Shown here piece by piece: positions 52,679 through 61,795 of a stretch of DNA of 64,000 nt. Made by a program: the position numbers and the translations under genes. Under the pieces are notes generated by a model. That model worked only from the letters and a program-made list of their open reading frames with translations, was not told the origin of the DNA and made no database searches. The DNA lies in the NCBI RefSeq assembly GCF_007859815.1, contig NZ_SJPH01000008.1, forward strand, positions 94,140 to 158,139, given 5' to 3'. Position 1 is the stretch's first letter, and the number at the start of each line of letters is the position of its first letter. Source of the stretch: Botrimarina hoheduenensis (GTDB taxonomy: Bacteria > Planctomycetota > Planctomycetia > Pirellulales > Lacipirellulaceae).

Positions 52679-53722
52679 ATGACCCCTCCCGCTGTAGCCG
52701 ATTCAAGTACCAACTCCCCCGTCGCGGCGTCGCAAGTCTGGTCGTCGCTTGCCGACCGTGTGCTGGCGGGTTTGCCGATCACCGAGGCCGAGGCGCTGGC
52801 CGTGTTGGCGTGCCCTGACAATGAGCTGCTGTCGTTGCTGGATGCCGCGTATCGTGTCCGCCGTAAGCACTTCGGCAACCGGGTTCAGCTCTACTTTCTG
52901 ATGAACGCCAAGAGCGGCTTGTGCCCTGAAGACTGTTCGTACTGTTCTCAGTCCAAGATCTCGAAGGCGGAGATTCCCAAGTACAACCTGTTGGATCGCG
53001 AACGCCTGCTGGAAGGGGCCCGCATCGCTGCCGAGCAAGGGGCTTGCACCTATTGCATCGTGATCTCAGCACGGGGTCCGAATGAGCGCGAGATCAGCGC
53101 CGTCGAGGCCATTGTTCCCGAAATTAAACGCCAGCACGATCTGAAGATCTGCGCCTGCCTGGGACTGCTCTCCGACGAGCAAGCGCAGCGCCTGAGCAAC
53201 GCCGGCGTGGATCGTGTCAACCACAACGTCAATACCGGTGGCACCTACTACAGCAAGATCTGCACCACCCACACGCACGAGGATCGGGTCGCGACGCTCC
53301 GCAGCGTGCGTGACGCTGGCATGGAGATGTGCTCGGGCGGGATTGTCGGCATGGGAGAGCAGCCGGCTGATCTTGTTGAGATGGCGTTTCTGCTGCGCGA
53401 TCTGGGGGTGCATTCGATCCCGGTTAACTTCCTGAATGCGATCGATGGCACACCGCTCGCGGGACGCAGCGATCTTGATCCGCGTTACTGCTTGAAGGTG
53501 CTCGCGATGTTCCGCCTGGCGAATCCAGACCGTGAGATCCGCATCGCCGGGGGCCGCGAAATTCATCTCCGCAGCCTGCAACCGCTGGGGCTCTACGCCG
53601 CCAATTCGTTGTTCGTGGGCGACTACCTCACCACCAAGGGGCAGGCCCCGCAGGCCGACTACGACATGCTGACCGACCTCGGTTTTGAGGTTGTCATGAC
53701 GGGCGAGGCCGCCGGCAACTGA
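52679..53722 (+). CDS. bioB: Biotin synthase
   Basis: The 347-residue radical SAM enzyme inserts sulfur into dethiobiotin. Seen: C82-x3-C86-x2-C89 in GLCPEDCSYCSQ (SAM cluster), the ICACLGLL and GVDRVNHNVNT blocks and HTHEDRVATLRSVRDAG. Further Cys and Arg ligands for the [2Fe-2S] cluster are present in CTYCIVISARG and RIAGGRE. The start is ATG 52679. No other bio gene is adjacent. A strong terminator follows at 53768-53809. Confidence 0.95.
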   Translation: MTPPAVADSSTNSPVAASQVWSSLADRVLAGLPITEAEALAVLACPDNELLSLLDAAYRVRRKHFGNRVQLYFLMNAKSGLCPEDCSYCSQSKISKAEIPKYNLLDRERLLEGARIAAEQGACTYCIVISARGPNEREISAVEAIVPEIKRQHDLKICACLGLLSDEQAQRLSNAGVDRVNHNVNTGGTYYSKICTTHTHEDRVATLRSVRDAGMEMCSGGIVGMGEQPADLVEMAFLLRDLGVHSIPVNFLNAIDGTPLAGRSDLDPRYCLKVLAMFRLANPDREIRIAGGREIHLRSLQPLGLYAANSLFVGDYLTTKGQAPQADYDMLTDLGFEVVMTGEAAGN

Positions 53723-53767
53723 GCGTTAACGCTCGCCACTTTGTGACGTTGTTTTTAAGTGCCATCC

Positions 53768-53809
53768 AAGCCGGAAGGATTGCTGCTAGCAAACCTTCCG
53801 GCTTTTTTT
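53768..53809 (+). terminator. Intrinsic terminator after bioB
   Basis: The stem aagccggaagg / ccttccggctt (11 pairs) has a 15-base loop and is followed by seven T (53803-53809). Confidence 0.9.
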
Positions 53810-53974
53810 GCGTGGCCGCGATCCCGCCCCGCGGAAATCTCAACGCCTTTCCCTCAACCCGGAGAGTCTACCTAGTCGATACGACCGACAAGCGGGTTTG
53901 TATCCCGCGAAGACCGGCAGTGTTGCTATCGCCGCTGGCGAATAGCCACTGATGCTCCCGCAAGGATGCGAAGC

Positions 53975-56383
53975 ATGATTCGACTCCGCTTGTTCGTTCT
54001 CGCCACGCTCTTGAGCGTTTCGTTTTCTCCTTATGCTGTCGCGCAAGAGTCGCCCGACTCGCTTGCCGACCGGTTGCGGGCGCTCCGCAAGGGGTGGTCG
54101 TTTGCTAGCGATCAGTCCTCGTCCGAGGCAGCCACACGCCCCGCACCGCAAGCAAAGCCTGCGAACGATGCTGGCGATGTGCCACGGGTCGATCCGCGCG
54201 AGGTCTTGCCCCGTCGCTGGTTCGGCGAGGGAGTTAGCGCTCCCGTAAACGCACGCGGTTCGGCTCAGGGCGCCGAGGTTTTCCCGCCGGCAGTCGCGAC
54301 CGATGGTACGGCAGTCGATGGTTCGGCGCGTTCGCGCATGCTGCGTGACCTGCGCGCTCAACCGGCCGGCACCGCTCCTCAGGTCTTGGGGAGATCGTTG
54401 CTGGGAGTCCCTGCTACGCGGAGGCCGGTTGTTGTTACAACTGACCGCACCAATGCTTCAGCGCCCGTGCGAGCCGGCAGTGTGCTCTCGGGGGATGATG
54501 TTGCCGCCTCCCCGGCAGGGATCGCAACGGCGCAGGGACCCGGTAGTTCGAGTGCCTCTGCGGCGCTGGCCCGTTCGATCGCAGCTGACGTAGCGCGCAG
54601 CATGGCTGACGACCCGTTCCCGCCCACCAACGATCAGCAACAAGACTCTTACTCGATCGTTCCGCCGATCACGCAATCCACAACGGGGTCCGTGGCAGAC
54701 GCGACGAGTTCAACGAGTAAGGGCAGCGCGGAAAGTGTCCGTGTCGCGATGAACACGAGTAAAGCGGGCAGCGATGACATTCAGATCAAACTCTCGGATT
54801 CGATGCCGCTCTTTATTGGCGAACGCTACGATCGTGGTCAGACGGAAGCGAAGATAGCTGCTTCGTCGATCCCGGCTGCCCGCACTCGAGTAGCCACGGC
54901 ACCGACAGCCAGCGCCGATTCTGCTGTCGGCGATTCTGCTGTCGGCGATGACCGCTGGCTGCTGACGCAGGCCGCTCCGATGCTTGTTTCGCGGGTGCAA
55001 GGGCCGCGGACTATCACCGTCGGTCGCGAGGCAACCTACCGTGTGGTACTGGCAAATCGCGGCGACGCCACTGCCGACCAAGTGATCGTCAAGATCACGG
55101 TTCCCGCTGGCGCGGAACTGGTTGGCTCGGTTGCCAAGCAGGGGCGTGTTACGCGGAGTGCCGAAGCGGACGATTCTCAGGTCTTGCTCTGGAAACTCGA
55201 TCGACTCGTCGATAAGTCGACCGAGTCGATCGAGTTGCGGCTGATTGCCCGCACCGGTAAGCCGATCGATCTGGGCGTTGCGTGTGAGCATCGCCCCATC
55301 GACGGCGCAACGACCGTCAACGTACAAGAGCCCCTGCTCAAGATGCAGCTAGAAGGTCCGGACGATGTGCTGTTCGGCAAGCCTCAAACTTATCGGCTGA
55401 CGCTCTCGAATCCGGGAACCGGCGTTGCCGAAGACGTGGTGTTGCGTCTCACTCCGCCCGGCAGTCGGGCACGAACGACAACTCATAACCTCGGATCCCT
55501 CGCAGCCGGCGCCAGCCGGTCGGTTGAGGTCGAGCTGGTCGCCCGCGAGCCAGGCCCGCTCCGGATCACCGCCGATGCTACAGCAGCGGGCAGTCTGACT
55601 GCCGCGGCCGAGCGTGAGATCCTTTGCCGTAAGGCAGAGCTGGTAGTTGATTGGCGAGGACCCGACGAGCGCTATGCCGGTGCGCCAGCGCTCTACTACT
55701 TCCGGGTGCGCAACCCGGGTAACGCTGAGGCTCCTGGTGTTGAATTGACCGTGGACCTACCCCACGGTTTCCGCGTGCTGAATGCCGGTGAGGGCCGCAC
55801 GACCAATGGTCGCCGTTTGACGTATGCGGTAGGAGCCTTGGACGCCGGCGAGGATCGCTACTTCGAGTTGCGCGGCGTCTTTGAGGCAGAGGGGACGAAT
55901 GAGCTGGTTCTGCACGCCGAAGGCAGTGACGCTACCCAGTCAGAAAATGCTTCGGCCATTACCGAAGTCGTGGCGTTGGCAGACCTGAAGCTGGACATCC
56001 TTGATCCCAAGGGTCCGATCGCGACGGGACAAGAGATCGAGTACGAGATCCGCGTTACCAATCGTGGTGCCAACGCTGCACGCGATGTGCGGGTGATCGG
56101 CATGTTCTCTGAGGGGATCGATCCGCTGACGGCGGACGGCGCCATGTGCCAGATCCAAGACGGCCGGGTCGCGTTCGACACGATCGCAACCCTGGCCGCA
56201 GGAGCCGAGCAGGTCTTCAAGATCCGTGCCAAGGCGAAGCTTGAAGGGACGCACCTGTTTCGTGCGGAAGTTCTTTGCCGCGATCTCGAAATCAAGCTCG
56301 CTGCTGAAGAAGCGACCCGCTTCTTCCAAGACGAAACGCTCGACGTTGCTTCGGATGGCTACGGCCCCTACTACCCCCGCTGA
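53975..56383 (+). CDS. Exported protein with DUF11-like repeats
   Basis: I prefer ATG 53975 (MIRLRLFVLATLLS), nine bases after an AAGG; ATG 53966 is right on it. The 802-residue protein has a signal peptide (to about SPYAVA-QESP) and a low-complexity Ser/Ala/Asp-rich region to about residue 340. Four DUF11/CARDB-type beta-sandwich modules follow (motifs YRVVLANRGDATAD, YRLTLSNPGTGVAE, YFRVRNPGNAEAPG, YEIRVTNRGANAAR). These repeats occur in cell-surface proteins of planctomycetes and chlamydia-related bacteria. Surface location is inferred. A 15-base tandem duplication lies in the low-complexity part. Confidence 0.8.
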   Translation: MIRLRLFVLATLLSVSFSPYAVAQESPDSLADRLRALRKGWSFASDQSSSEAATRPAPQAKPANDAGDVPRVDPREVLPRRWFGEGVSAPVNARGSAQGAEVFPPAVATDGTAVDGSARSRMLRDLRAQPAGTAPQVLGRSLLGVPATRRPVVVTTDRTNASAPVRAGSVLSGDDVAASPAGIATAQGPGSSSASAALARSIAADVARSMADDPFPPTNDQQQDSYSIVPPITQSTTGSVADATSSTSKGSAESVRVAMNTSKAGSDDIQIKLSDSMPLFIGERYDRGQTEAKIAASSIPAARTRVATAPTASADSAVGDSAVGDDRWLLTQAAPMLVSRVQGPRTITVGREATYRVVLANRGDATADQVIVKITVPAGAELVGSVAKQGRVTRSAEADDSQVLLWKLDRLVDKSTESIELRLIARTGKPIDLGVACEHRPIDGATTVNVQEPLLKMQLEGPDDVLFGKPQTYRLTLSNPGTGVAEDVVLRLTPPGSRARTTTHNLGSLAAGASRSVEVELVAREPGPLRITADATAAGSLTAAAEREILCRKAELVVDWRGPDERYAGAPALYYFRVRNPGNAEAPGVELTVDLPHGFRVLNAGEGRTTNGRRLTYAVGALDAGEDRYFELRGVFEAEGTNELVLHAEGSDATQSENASAITEVVALADLKLDILDPKGPIATGQEIEYEIRVTNRGANAARDVRVIGMFSEGIDPLTADGAMCQIQDGRVAFDTIATLAAGAEQVFKIRAKAKLEGTHLFRAEVLCRDLEIKLAAEEATRFFQDETLDVASDGYGPYYPR
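54917..54946. repeat. 15-base tandem duplication
   Basis: gattctgctgtcggc occurs twice in a row, adding the in-frame residues DSAVG (DSAVGDSAVGDD) to the low-complexity region of the DUF11-repeat gene. Confidence 0.9.
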
Positions 56384-56468
56384 GCGGGGGTGTCGGGATG
56401 AATGGTGCTAAGCACTCTAAAGGTCGCGACGGAATCCTGCTGGCGGCTGGTCACGATCGAGTGGGGAA

Positions 56469-57599
56469 TCAACCGCGAGCGAGGGCGTCGCTCTGATCGA
56501 CAAAGTCGTCGCCGGTCCACTCCTCGTCTCCTTTGATCATCTGCTTTGCCTCGGCCGCGGCCTTCTTGGCGGCGCGAGCTTCAGTCTGGCGTCGGACAAG
56601 GTCCGAATGGGTTGTGAAGTACGGGAGGCTCTTGCCGCGGAAGTCGTCCAGCGTTTCGAACCCATGCTTCTCCATAAAGGAGAGCAGTTGTTCGCACATG
56701 GGCTGGACGCAGCGGTAACCCATCTTCATGACCCCCGTGCAGACCTGCACGGTGTGGCTTCCTAGCAAGATGAATTGGGCGGCGTCTTCACCGGTCTCGA
56801 CGCCCCCTAAGCCGCTCAGGGTGCGGCCCGGGAATTCTTTTTGGATGAGCGTGGCAATCTCCATGCACATCCGCAACGCAATCGGACGAACCGCGATCGA
56901 AGAGTAGCCGCCCGGTGTGGTGTACCCTTCCACGTTGGGCTCGGGGCGGAGCGTTTCTAGGTCGACGCCGATGACGCTCCGGATGGTATTGATCGCGGAA
57001 ACGCCCTGGCAACCGGCACGCAACGCCGCGGTTGTCGGGTCTTCGATGTGCGTGACGTTGGGGGTCATCTTGGCCCACACCGGCTTCGTGGCGACCTCCA
57101 TCACCCACCGGCAAACCTCTTCCAGGGTTGTGGGGTCTTCTCCCACGGCGGCACCCATGCGACGTTCGGGCATGCCGTGCGGGCAGCTCATGTTCAGCTC
57201 AAAGCTGTCGACGCCTGCCTCTTCGCAGCGGCCGACGATCTCCTGCCACGCGTTCTTGTTGTATTCCTCCATGATCGAGGCGATGAGCACCCCTTCAGGG
57301 TGCGAGTCCTTGAGAGCCTTGAACTCGTCGAGCCAGGTCTCGAAACCCCGATCGCTAATCAGCTCGATGTTCTCCCAACCATAGATTTCCTGCGACTCAC
57401 GGCTGCGCAGCCGACCATAGCGGGGCTGAACATTGATGACCTTCGAGGCGTCGAGGCTCACGGTCTTGCAGATCACGGCCCCCCAGCCGTCGTCAAAGGC
57501 CCGCGCAATCACCTTGCCATTGGTCCCCGGAGGGCCGGATCCGATGACAAACGGATTGGGCAGCTTCAGACCATCGACCGTTGTGGCGAGCGTCGGCAT
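56469..57599 (-). CDS. preA: Dihydropyrimidine-dehydrogenase-like flavoprotein (PreA-type)
   Basis: The 376-residue protein matches the FMN half of bacterial dihydropyrimidine dehydrogenase: VIGSGPPGTNG at residue 18, ELNMSCPHGM (the active-site Cys region), VWAKMTPNVTHI and GLGGVETGEDAAQFILLGSHTVQVCTG (given in part). The reaction is NAD(P)H reduction of uracil or thymine. Unlike E. coli PreA, it has no visible ferredoxin-like CxxCxxC tail: the last 50 residues are Ala/Lys/Glu-rich. PreT is also not in the window. It heads a minus-strand run with the aminotransferase, permease and amidase genes. Confidence 0.85.
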   Translation of the reverse strand: MPTLATTVDGLKLPNPFVIGSGPPGTNGKVIARAFDDGWGAVICKTVSLDASKVINVQPRYGRLRSRESQEIYGWENIELISDRGFETWLDEFKALKDSHPEGVLIASIMEEYNKNAWQEIVGRCEEAGVDSFELNMSCPHGMPERRMGAAVGEDPTTLEEVCRWVMEVATKPVWAKMTPNVTHIEDPTTAALRAGCQGVSAINTIRSVIGVDLETLRPEPNVEGYTTPGGYSSIAVRPIALRMCMEIATLIQKEFPGRTLSGLGGVETGEDAAQFILLGSHTVQVCTGVMKMGYRCVQPMCEQLLSFMEKHGFETLDDFRGKSLPYFTTHSDLVRRQTEARAAKKAAAEAKQMIKGDEEWTGDDFVDQSDALARG

Positions 57600-57699
57600 C
57601 GTTTACTCCGGGGTTTCGAAGGCGGTCGCGAGCAGGGCGTTTTTGAGCGTGAGGCCGCAGAAGAGCCGACCTCAGTGCGGATACGGGCTGGGGTAATGA

Positions 57700-59055
57700 C
57701 TAGCTCTTAAGCTTATCTAAGCAGATGTCGAGCGTGTCAACCAAGTAGTCGGCGTCGTCTTTGGTTAGGCACATCGGTGGCTTGATTCGGAGCGTGTTGC
57801 CGTGGAGTCCGCCCTTGCCGATGAGAACACCGTGCTCCTTCATGCGTTCCATAACGCTCGCCGCCTCGGTGTTGGCGGGCTCCTTGGTCTGCCGATTGCG
57901 CACCAGTTCGACGCCGAGCATCAGCCCCATGCCGCGCACCTCGCCGATCAAGGCGTGCTTCTCCTGCAGGCCGAGCAAGCGTTCTTTGAGGTGCCCGCCG
58001 ATAACGCGTGCATTCTCTTGGATGCCTTGCTCATCGATCACTTCGAGGGTTGCGAGGCCCTGGGTCATACTAATCGGATTGCCGCCATAAGTGTTGAAGT
58101 GGATGCGATTCTTCATCACCTGCGAGATGTCCGGAGTGGTGGTAAAGGCACCCAGCGGCGCCCCGTTGCCGATCCCCTTGGCCATCGTGATGCCGTCGGG
58201 GACGACTCCCCAGTTTTGGTGAGACCAATAATGCTCGCCCGTGCGGCCAAAGCCCCCTTGGACTTCGTCGGCAATGCAGAGGCCACCGTGCTGCCGAACG
58301 ATGTCGTAGACGACCTGGAAGAATTCTTTCGGCGGCGTGACGGCTCCGCCAACGCCCTGGATCGGCTCGCCGATGAAGCAGGCCACTTCCCCTGAGGTCT
58401 GGTACTGGATCACGTCTTTCACGTCGTGGGCACACCGCAGGTCGCACGACGGATAGCTGAGGCCGTAGGGGCATCGGTAGCAGTAGCCGGCGTGCGTGTG
58501 GAGCACGTTCAACGCCGGGTTGGTCTTGAACTTCCACGTGCCGTGGGCGGTGAGCCCCATGGTGGTTGCCGTGCCGCCGTGGTAGCAGTTGCGCAGGGCG
58601 ATCACGTCGGTGTTGCCGGTGTGCTCGCGGGCGGACAGGATCGCGATCTCGTTGGCTTCGCTGCCGGAGTTGGTGAAGTAGGTGCGCGAGAGACCCTCGG
58701 GCATCTTAGCGGCGAGCTTCTCGGCAAATTGGGCGATGGTCGGATGCAGATAAATGGTCGTCGTGTGCTGCAGCTTGCCGGTCTGGGCTTGGACCTTCTC
58801 GATAATCTGCGGATGGCAGTGCCCGACGCTGACCGTAACGATGCCCGCAAAGGCGTCCAGGTAGCGCGAGCCCTTCTCGTCCCACACGTACTGCATCTTC
58901 CCCTCGACGATCATCAAGGGGTCTTTGTAGTAGGTGATCACCCCCGGCGAGACGTACTGCGTGCGAAGGGCGATCACCTCCTCGCGCGACGGACCGTCGT
59001 AGGGCGTTGGGGTGTGATCGCACGGGGGCAGTTGGGGCTTGGTCGTGGTCGCCAT
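57700..59055 (-). CDS. Class III aminotransferase, probably beta-alanine/omega-amino acid:pyruvate
   Basis: From ATG 59055 the protein has 451 residues; an in-frame start at 59103 adds 16. It is a PLP-dependent class III enzyme with TYFTNSGSEANE, GLCIADEVQGGFGRTG and TMAKGIGNGAPLGA, whose lysine binds PLP. The family includes beta-alanine:pyruvate and AGXT2-like transaminases. Placed with PreA, the uracil permease, an amidase and MmsA, the most likely role is turning beta-alanine into malonate semialdehyde. That is an inference from context; ornithine or other omega-amino acids remain possible. Confidence 0.8.
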   Translation of the reverse strand: MATTTKPQLPPCDHTPTPYDGPSREEVIALRTQYVSPGVITYYKDPLMIVEGKMQYVWDEKGSRYLDAFAGIVTVSVGHCHPQIIEKVQAQTGKLQHTTTIYLHPTIAQFAEKLAAKMPEGLSRTYFTNSGSEANEIAILSAREHTGNTDVIALRNCYHGGTATTMGLTAHGTWKFKTNPALNVLHTHAGYCYRCPYGLSYPSCDLRCAHDVKDVIQYQTSGEVACFIGEPIQGVGGAVTPPKEFFQVVYDIVRQHGGLCIADEVQGGFGRTGEHYWSHQNWGVVPDGITMAKGIGNGAPLGAFTTTPDISQVMKNRIHFNTYGGNPISMTQGLATLEVIDEQGIQENARVIGGHLKERLLGLQEKHALIGEVRGMGLMLGVELVRNRQTKEPANTEAASVMERMKEHGVLIGKGGLHGNTLRIKPPMCLTKDDADYLVDTLDICLDKLKS

Positions 59056-59109
59056 AATGATGTCGGGGGCTGTCAAAATTGCTCCACCAGTGGTGGAGGC
59101 CAAGATGTG

Positions 59110-60594
59110 TCAGACGGTCATTTCGACTTGGTCGATATCCGCAGCTTCGGGCACCAGCACACCGGGTCCCTCTTCCAGCCCGCGTTCTTGGGGTGTGCCA
59201 GGAATCGCGTTGTCCAGCACGATACCGAGAATCGCGGCGACCGCCATGCCGGTCTTGCCAATCGCGCCCAGCACCGGGCCGATCCCCCACGGCACACCGG
59301 CAATCAATGCCGCGCCCGCCTCGCTGTTGAAATATGCCGGCACGCTGAGCCCCATAAAGAGCGCGAAGCCGCCGATCAGTAGGTTGCGGTTGCTGTCCAG
59401 TTCGGCTTTAGCGAATTGACGGACGCCGACGGCGCTGATCAGTCCGAAGAGCACGCAGTACAGGCCCCCAACCACCGGCTGGGGGATCGCGGCGGCGATC
59501 GCCCCGAACTTGCCGAACAGGCCCAGCAGAATGAGGAGCACCGCGGCGATCTGCACCACATAGCGGCTGCCGACCTTGGTCAAGCCGATCAGGCCGACGT
59601 TCTCCGAGTAACTCGTTGAGCTGAACCCACCGAAGACGCCGGTCAGCGCGCAGCCAACGCCTTCCCAGCCGATGCCACGCGAGATCTGCTGGGCGGTCGG
59701 ATCGCCTCCGCCCGCCATGTGGCTACAAGCGTGGTAATCGCCGAACGATTCGATGATGCTTGCCAAGTAGCCGGCTAATACGGCCGCGACAAAACCCGTT
59801 GTGAAGGCTGGTGCGCCCCACGGGAAGAACACGCTCGTCGTTCGTAGCCACTCGGCATTCTGCATCGCAGCGAAGCTGACCCGTGCGGGGTGCTCGGCAC
59901 CAAACCATCCGATCGCAGTCAACAAGTGGCACAGCCCGACCGCGGTCAGGATCGCTAGCAACATGGGGAAGAGCCGGAACACTGTGCTGCGCAGCGCAAG
60001 GACGAGCGAGAACACAATGATCAGCGTCATCGTCAGGATACTGATCGGCCAATAGCTGGCCGCCACCGGCGCACCGGCCTGATAGAGCGCGAGACCAATC
60101 AGCATGATCACCGGCCCCACCACCACAGGCGAAAGGTACTGCCGCAAGGCACCGACGAGTCCCGAGAAGCCGAGCGCCATCTCCGCGATGGCACCCAGGA
60201 TGACGGCACCGGCGATGTAGCGCATGCAATCGCCGCCGTCGCCGCCCAGCCCCCCCTCACTCACCGGCGCGAGCACCGTCGGAATAATCACCCCGGAGAA
60301 CGCCGCCAGGAACGAGAAGCTCACCCCCTGAATGATTGGCAGCCGCGAGCCAAACGTTGTTTGCAGTAGGGTCGCTACGCCGCTGCAGAGCATCACGCTC
60401 GAAATCAGCAGCGCCGTCTGCTGGGCGTTCATCCCCATCGCGGGTGCCAGCAAGAGCGGCACCGCCACGGTCGAGCCGAACATGGTCAGCACATGCTGGA
60501 TCGCCAGCACCACCGCCCGCGGAAACGGGGGTTTGTCGTCGAGGCCGTAGAGGATGCCACGATGTTCGGTAGGCCTTTCAGGAGTACGTATCAC
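59110..60594 (-). CDS. Uracil/xanthine permease (NCS2 family)
   Basis: A 494-residue membrane protein with about 13 hydrophobic segments. Start GTG 60594 overlaps the TGA of the amidase gene (GTGA). Seen: QHVLTMFGSTVAVPLLLAPAM, GVSFSFLAAFSG and a TQQISRGIGWEGVGCALTG-type stretch (partly varied). These are standard NCS2 permease blocks that import nucleobases. Substrate inferred from the uracil-pathway neighbours. Further upstream, in-frame residues to 60648 look non-coding. Confidence 0.85.
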   Translation of the reverse strand: MIRTPERPTEHRGILYGLDDKPPFPRAVVLAIQHVLTMFGSTVAVPLLLAPAMGMNAQQTALLISSVMLCSGVATLLQTTFGSRLPIIQGVSFSFLAAFSGVIIPTVLAPVSEGGLGGDGGDCMRYIAGAVILGAIAEMALGFSGLVGALRQYLSPVVVGPVIMLIGLALYQAGAPVAASYWPISILTMTLIIVFSLVLALRSTVFRLFPMLLAILTAVGLCHLLTAIGWFGAEHPARVSFAAMQNAEWLRTTSVFFPWGAPAFTTGFVAAVLAGYLASIIESFGDYHACSHMAGGGDPTAQQISRGIGWEGVGCALTGVFGGFSSTSYSENVGLIGLTKVGSRYVVQIAAVLLILLGLFGKFGAIAAAIPQPVVGGLYCVLFGLISAVGVRQFAKAELDSNRNLLIGGFALFMGLSVPAYFNSEAGAALIAGVPWGIGPVLGAIGKTGMAVAAILGIVLDNAIPGTPQERGLEEGPGVLVPEAADIDQVEMTV

Positions 60595-61463
60595 AGTTCC
60601 GTGATCGCTCCGTAGGTCTCCGGCCGGCGGTCGCGGAAGAATTGCCACGTGTTGCGCACCTCGCGGATCAGGTCGAGGTCCATGTCAACCAAGACGATAT
60701 CGTCCTCATCGCGTTTGTCGCTCTTGGCGATGAACTGGCCACGTGGATCCACAAAGTAGCTCTGGCCGTAGAACTCCCCGATCCGCCAGGGCTCTTCCCA
60801 GCCCGGCCGATTGATCGCGCCGACAAAGTACTGATTCGCCACCGCGTGCGCCGGTTGCTCGATCGTCCACAGGTACTCGCTCAGCCCCGCGACGGTCGCC
60901 GACGGATTGAACACGATTTCGGCACCGTTCAAACCCAGGCAGCGCGCGCCATCGGGGAAGTGGCGGTCATAGCAGATGTAAACCCCCACCTTGCCGACCG
61001 CGGTGTCGAACACCGGGTAGCCCAGATTGCCGGGGCGGAAGTAAAACTTCTCCCAGAAGCCGGGGTTGCACTGGGGGATGTGAATCTTACGGAACTTGCC
61101 CAGGTACGTGCCGTCGGCGTCGATCACCGCTGCGGTGTTGTAATACACGCCGGTGATTTCTTCTTCGTACAGCGGAACGACCATCACCATGTGGTGTTTT
61201 TTGGCCAGCTGCATCATCAGCTGCGTTGTTGGACCGTCCGGCACGCGCTCGGTTAGCTCGTACCACTTGGTCTCTTGCTCCGCACAGAAGTAAGGGCCGT
61301 AGAACAGCTCTTGCAGGCAAACCACTTGGGCCCCCTGGGAGGCGGCCTGCTCGATCATCGCCACATGCTTGTCGATCATCGCCTGCTTGATCTTGGCGAC
61401 GGGGGACGTGCTCGGCTCGCAGGTGGTCGCTTGGATTAGGGCGCCGCGGACAGGTCGGGCCAT
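60591..61463 (-). CDS. Nitrilase-superfamily amidase, beta-ureidopropionase-like
   Basis: I use ATG 61463 because an AGAGGA lies seven bases upstream; ATG 61469 is two codons earlier. The protein has 290 residues. The Glu-Lys-Cys set is visible: LQELFYGPYF (Glu), FRKIHIPQ (Lys) and YICYDRHFPD (Cys). Nitrilase-superfamily N-carbamoyl amidases split N-carbamoyl-beta-alanine; another member makes putrescine from N-carbamoylputrescine. The pyrimidine context favours the first. It overlaps the permease gene by four bases. Confidence 0.8.
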   Translation of the reverse strand: MARPVRGALIQATTCEPSTSPVAKIKQAMIDKHVAMIEQAASQGAQVVCLQELFYGPYFCAEQETKWYELTERVPDGPTTQLMMQLAKKHHMVMVVPLYEEEITGVYYNTAAVIDADGTYLGKFRKIHIPQCNPGFWEKFYFRPGNLGYPVFDTAVGKVGVYICYDRHFPDGARCLGLNGAEIVFNPSATVAGLSEYLWTIEQPAHAVANQYFVGAINRPGWEEPWRIGEFYGQSYFVDPRGQFIAKSDKRDEDDIVLVDMDLDLIREVRNTWQFFRDRRPETYGAITEL

Positions 61464-61795
61464 CGACATTTCCTCTTGGGGTAGACGGGCTGCTTGTGGA
61501 GACAGGGGGATTCTGAAGGACGACGCGTGCTGACCCAACACAAGACCTCCCCGAGAGCCAGTCCGGAAGCCCCGGAGTAAACTCTCAACAAACCGGAGGT
61601 CCGTCACCCCGTTCGGGGGTGAGAAGCGCGCGAACCGCTGCGCGGCTGGCCCCTATAATCTTGTTCTGGGCGGCGGTGTGGTTCTTGCTGCGGGTCGTCC
61701 GTATTCCGATGGTCGTGCTTGTGTCCTGCGCCTGGCGGGGATTACCTTAACCCAATCTTAACAGACCTCCTAGCTCTTTCTCTCGAGTCCTGAAC

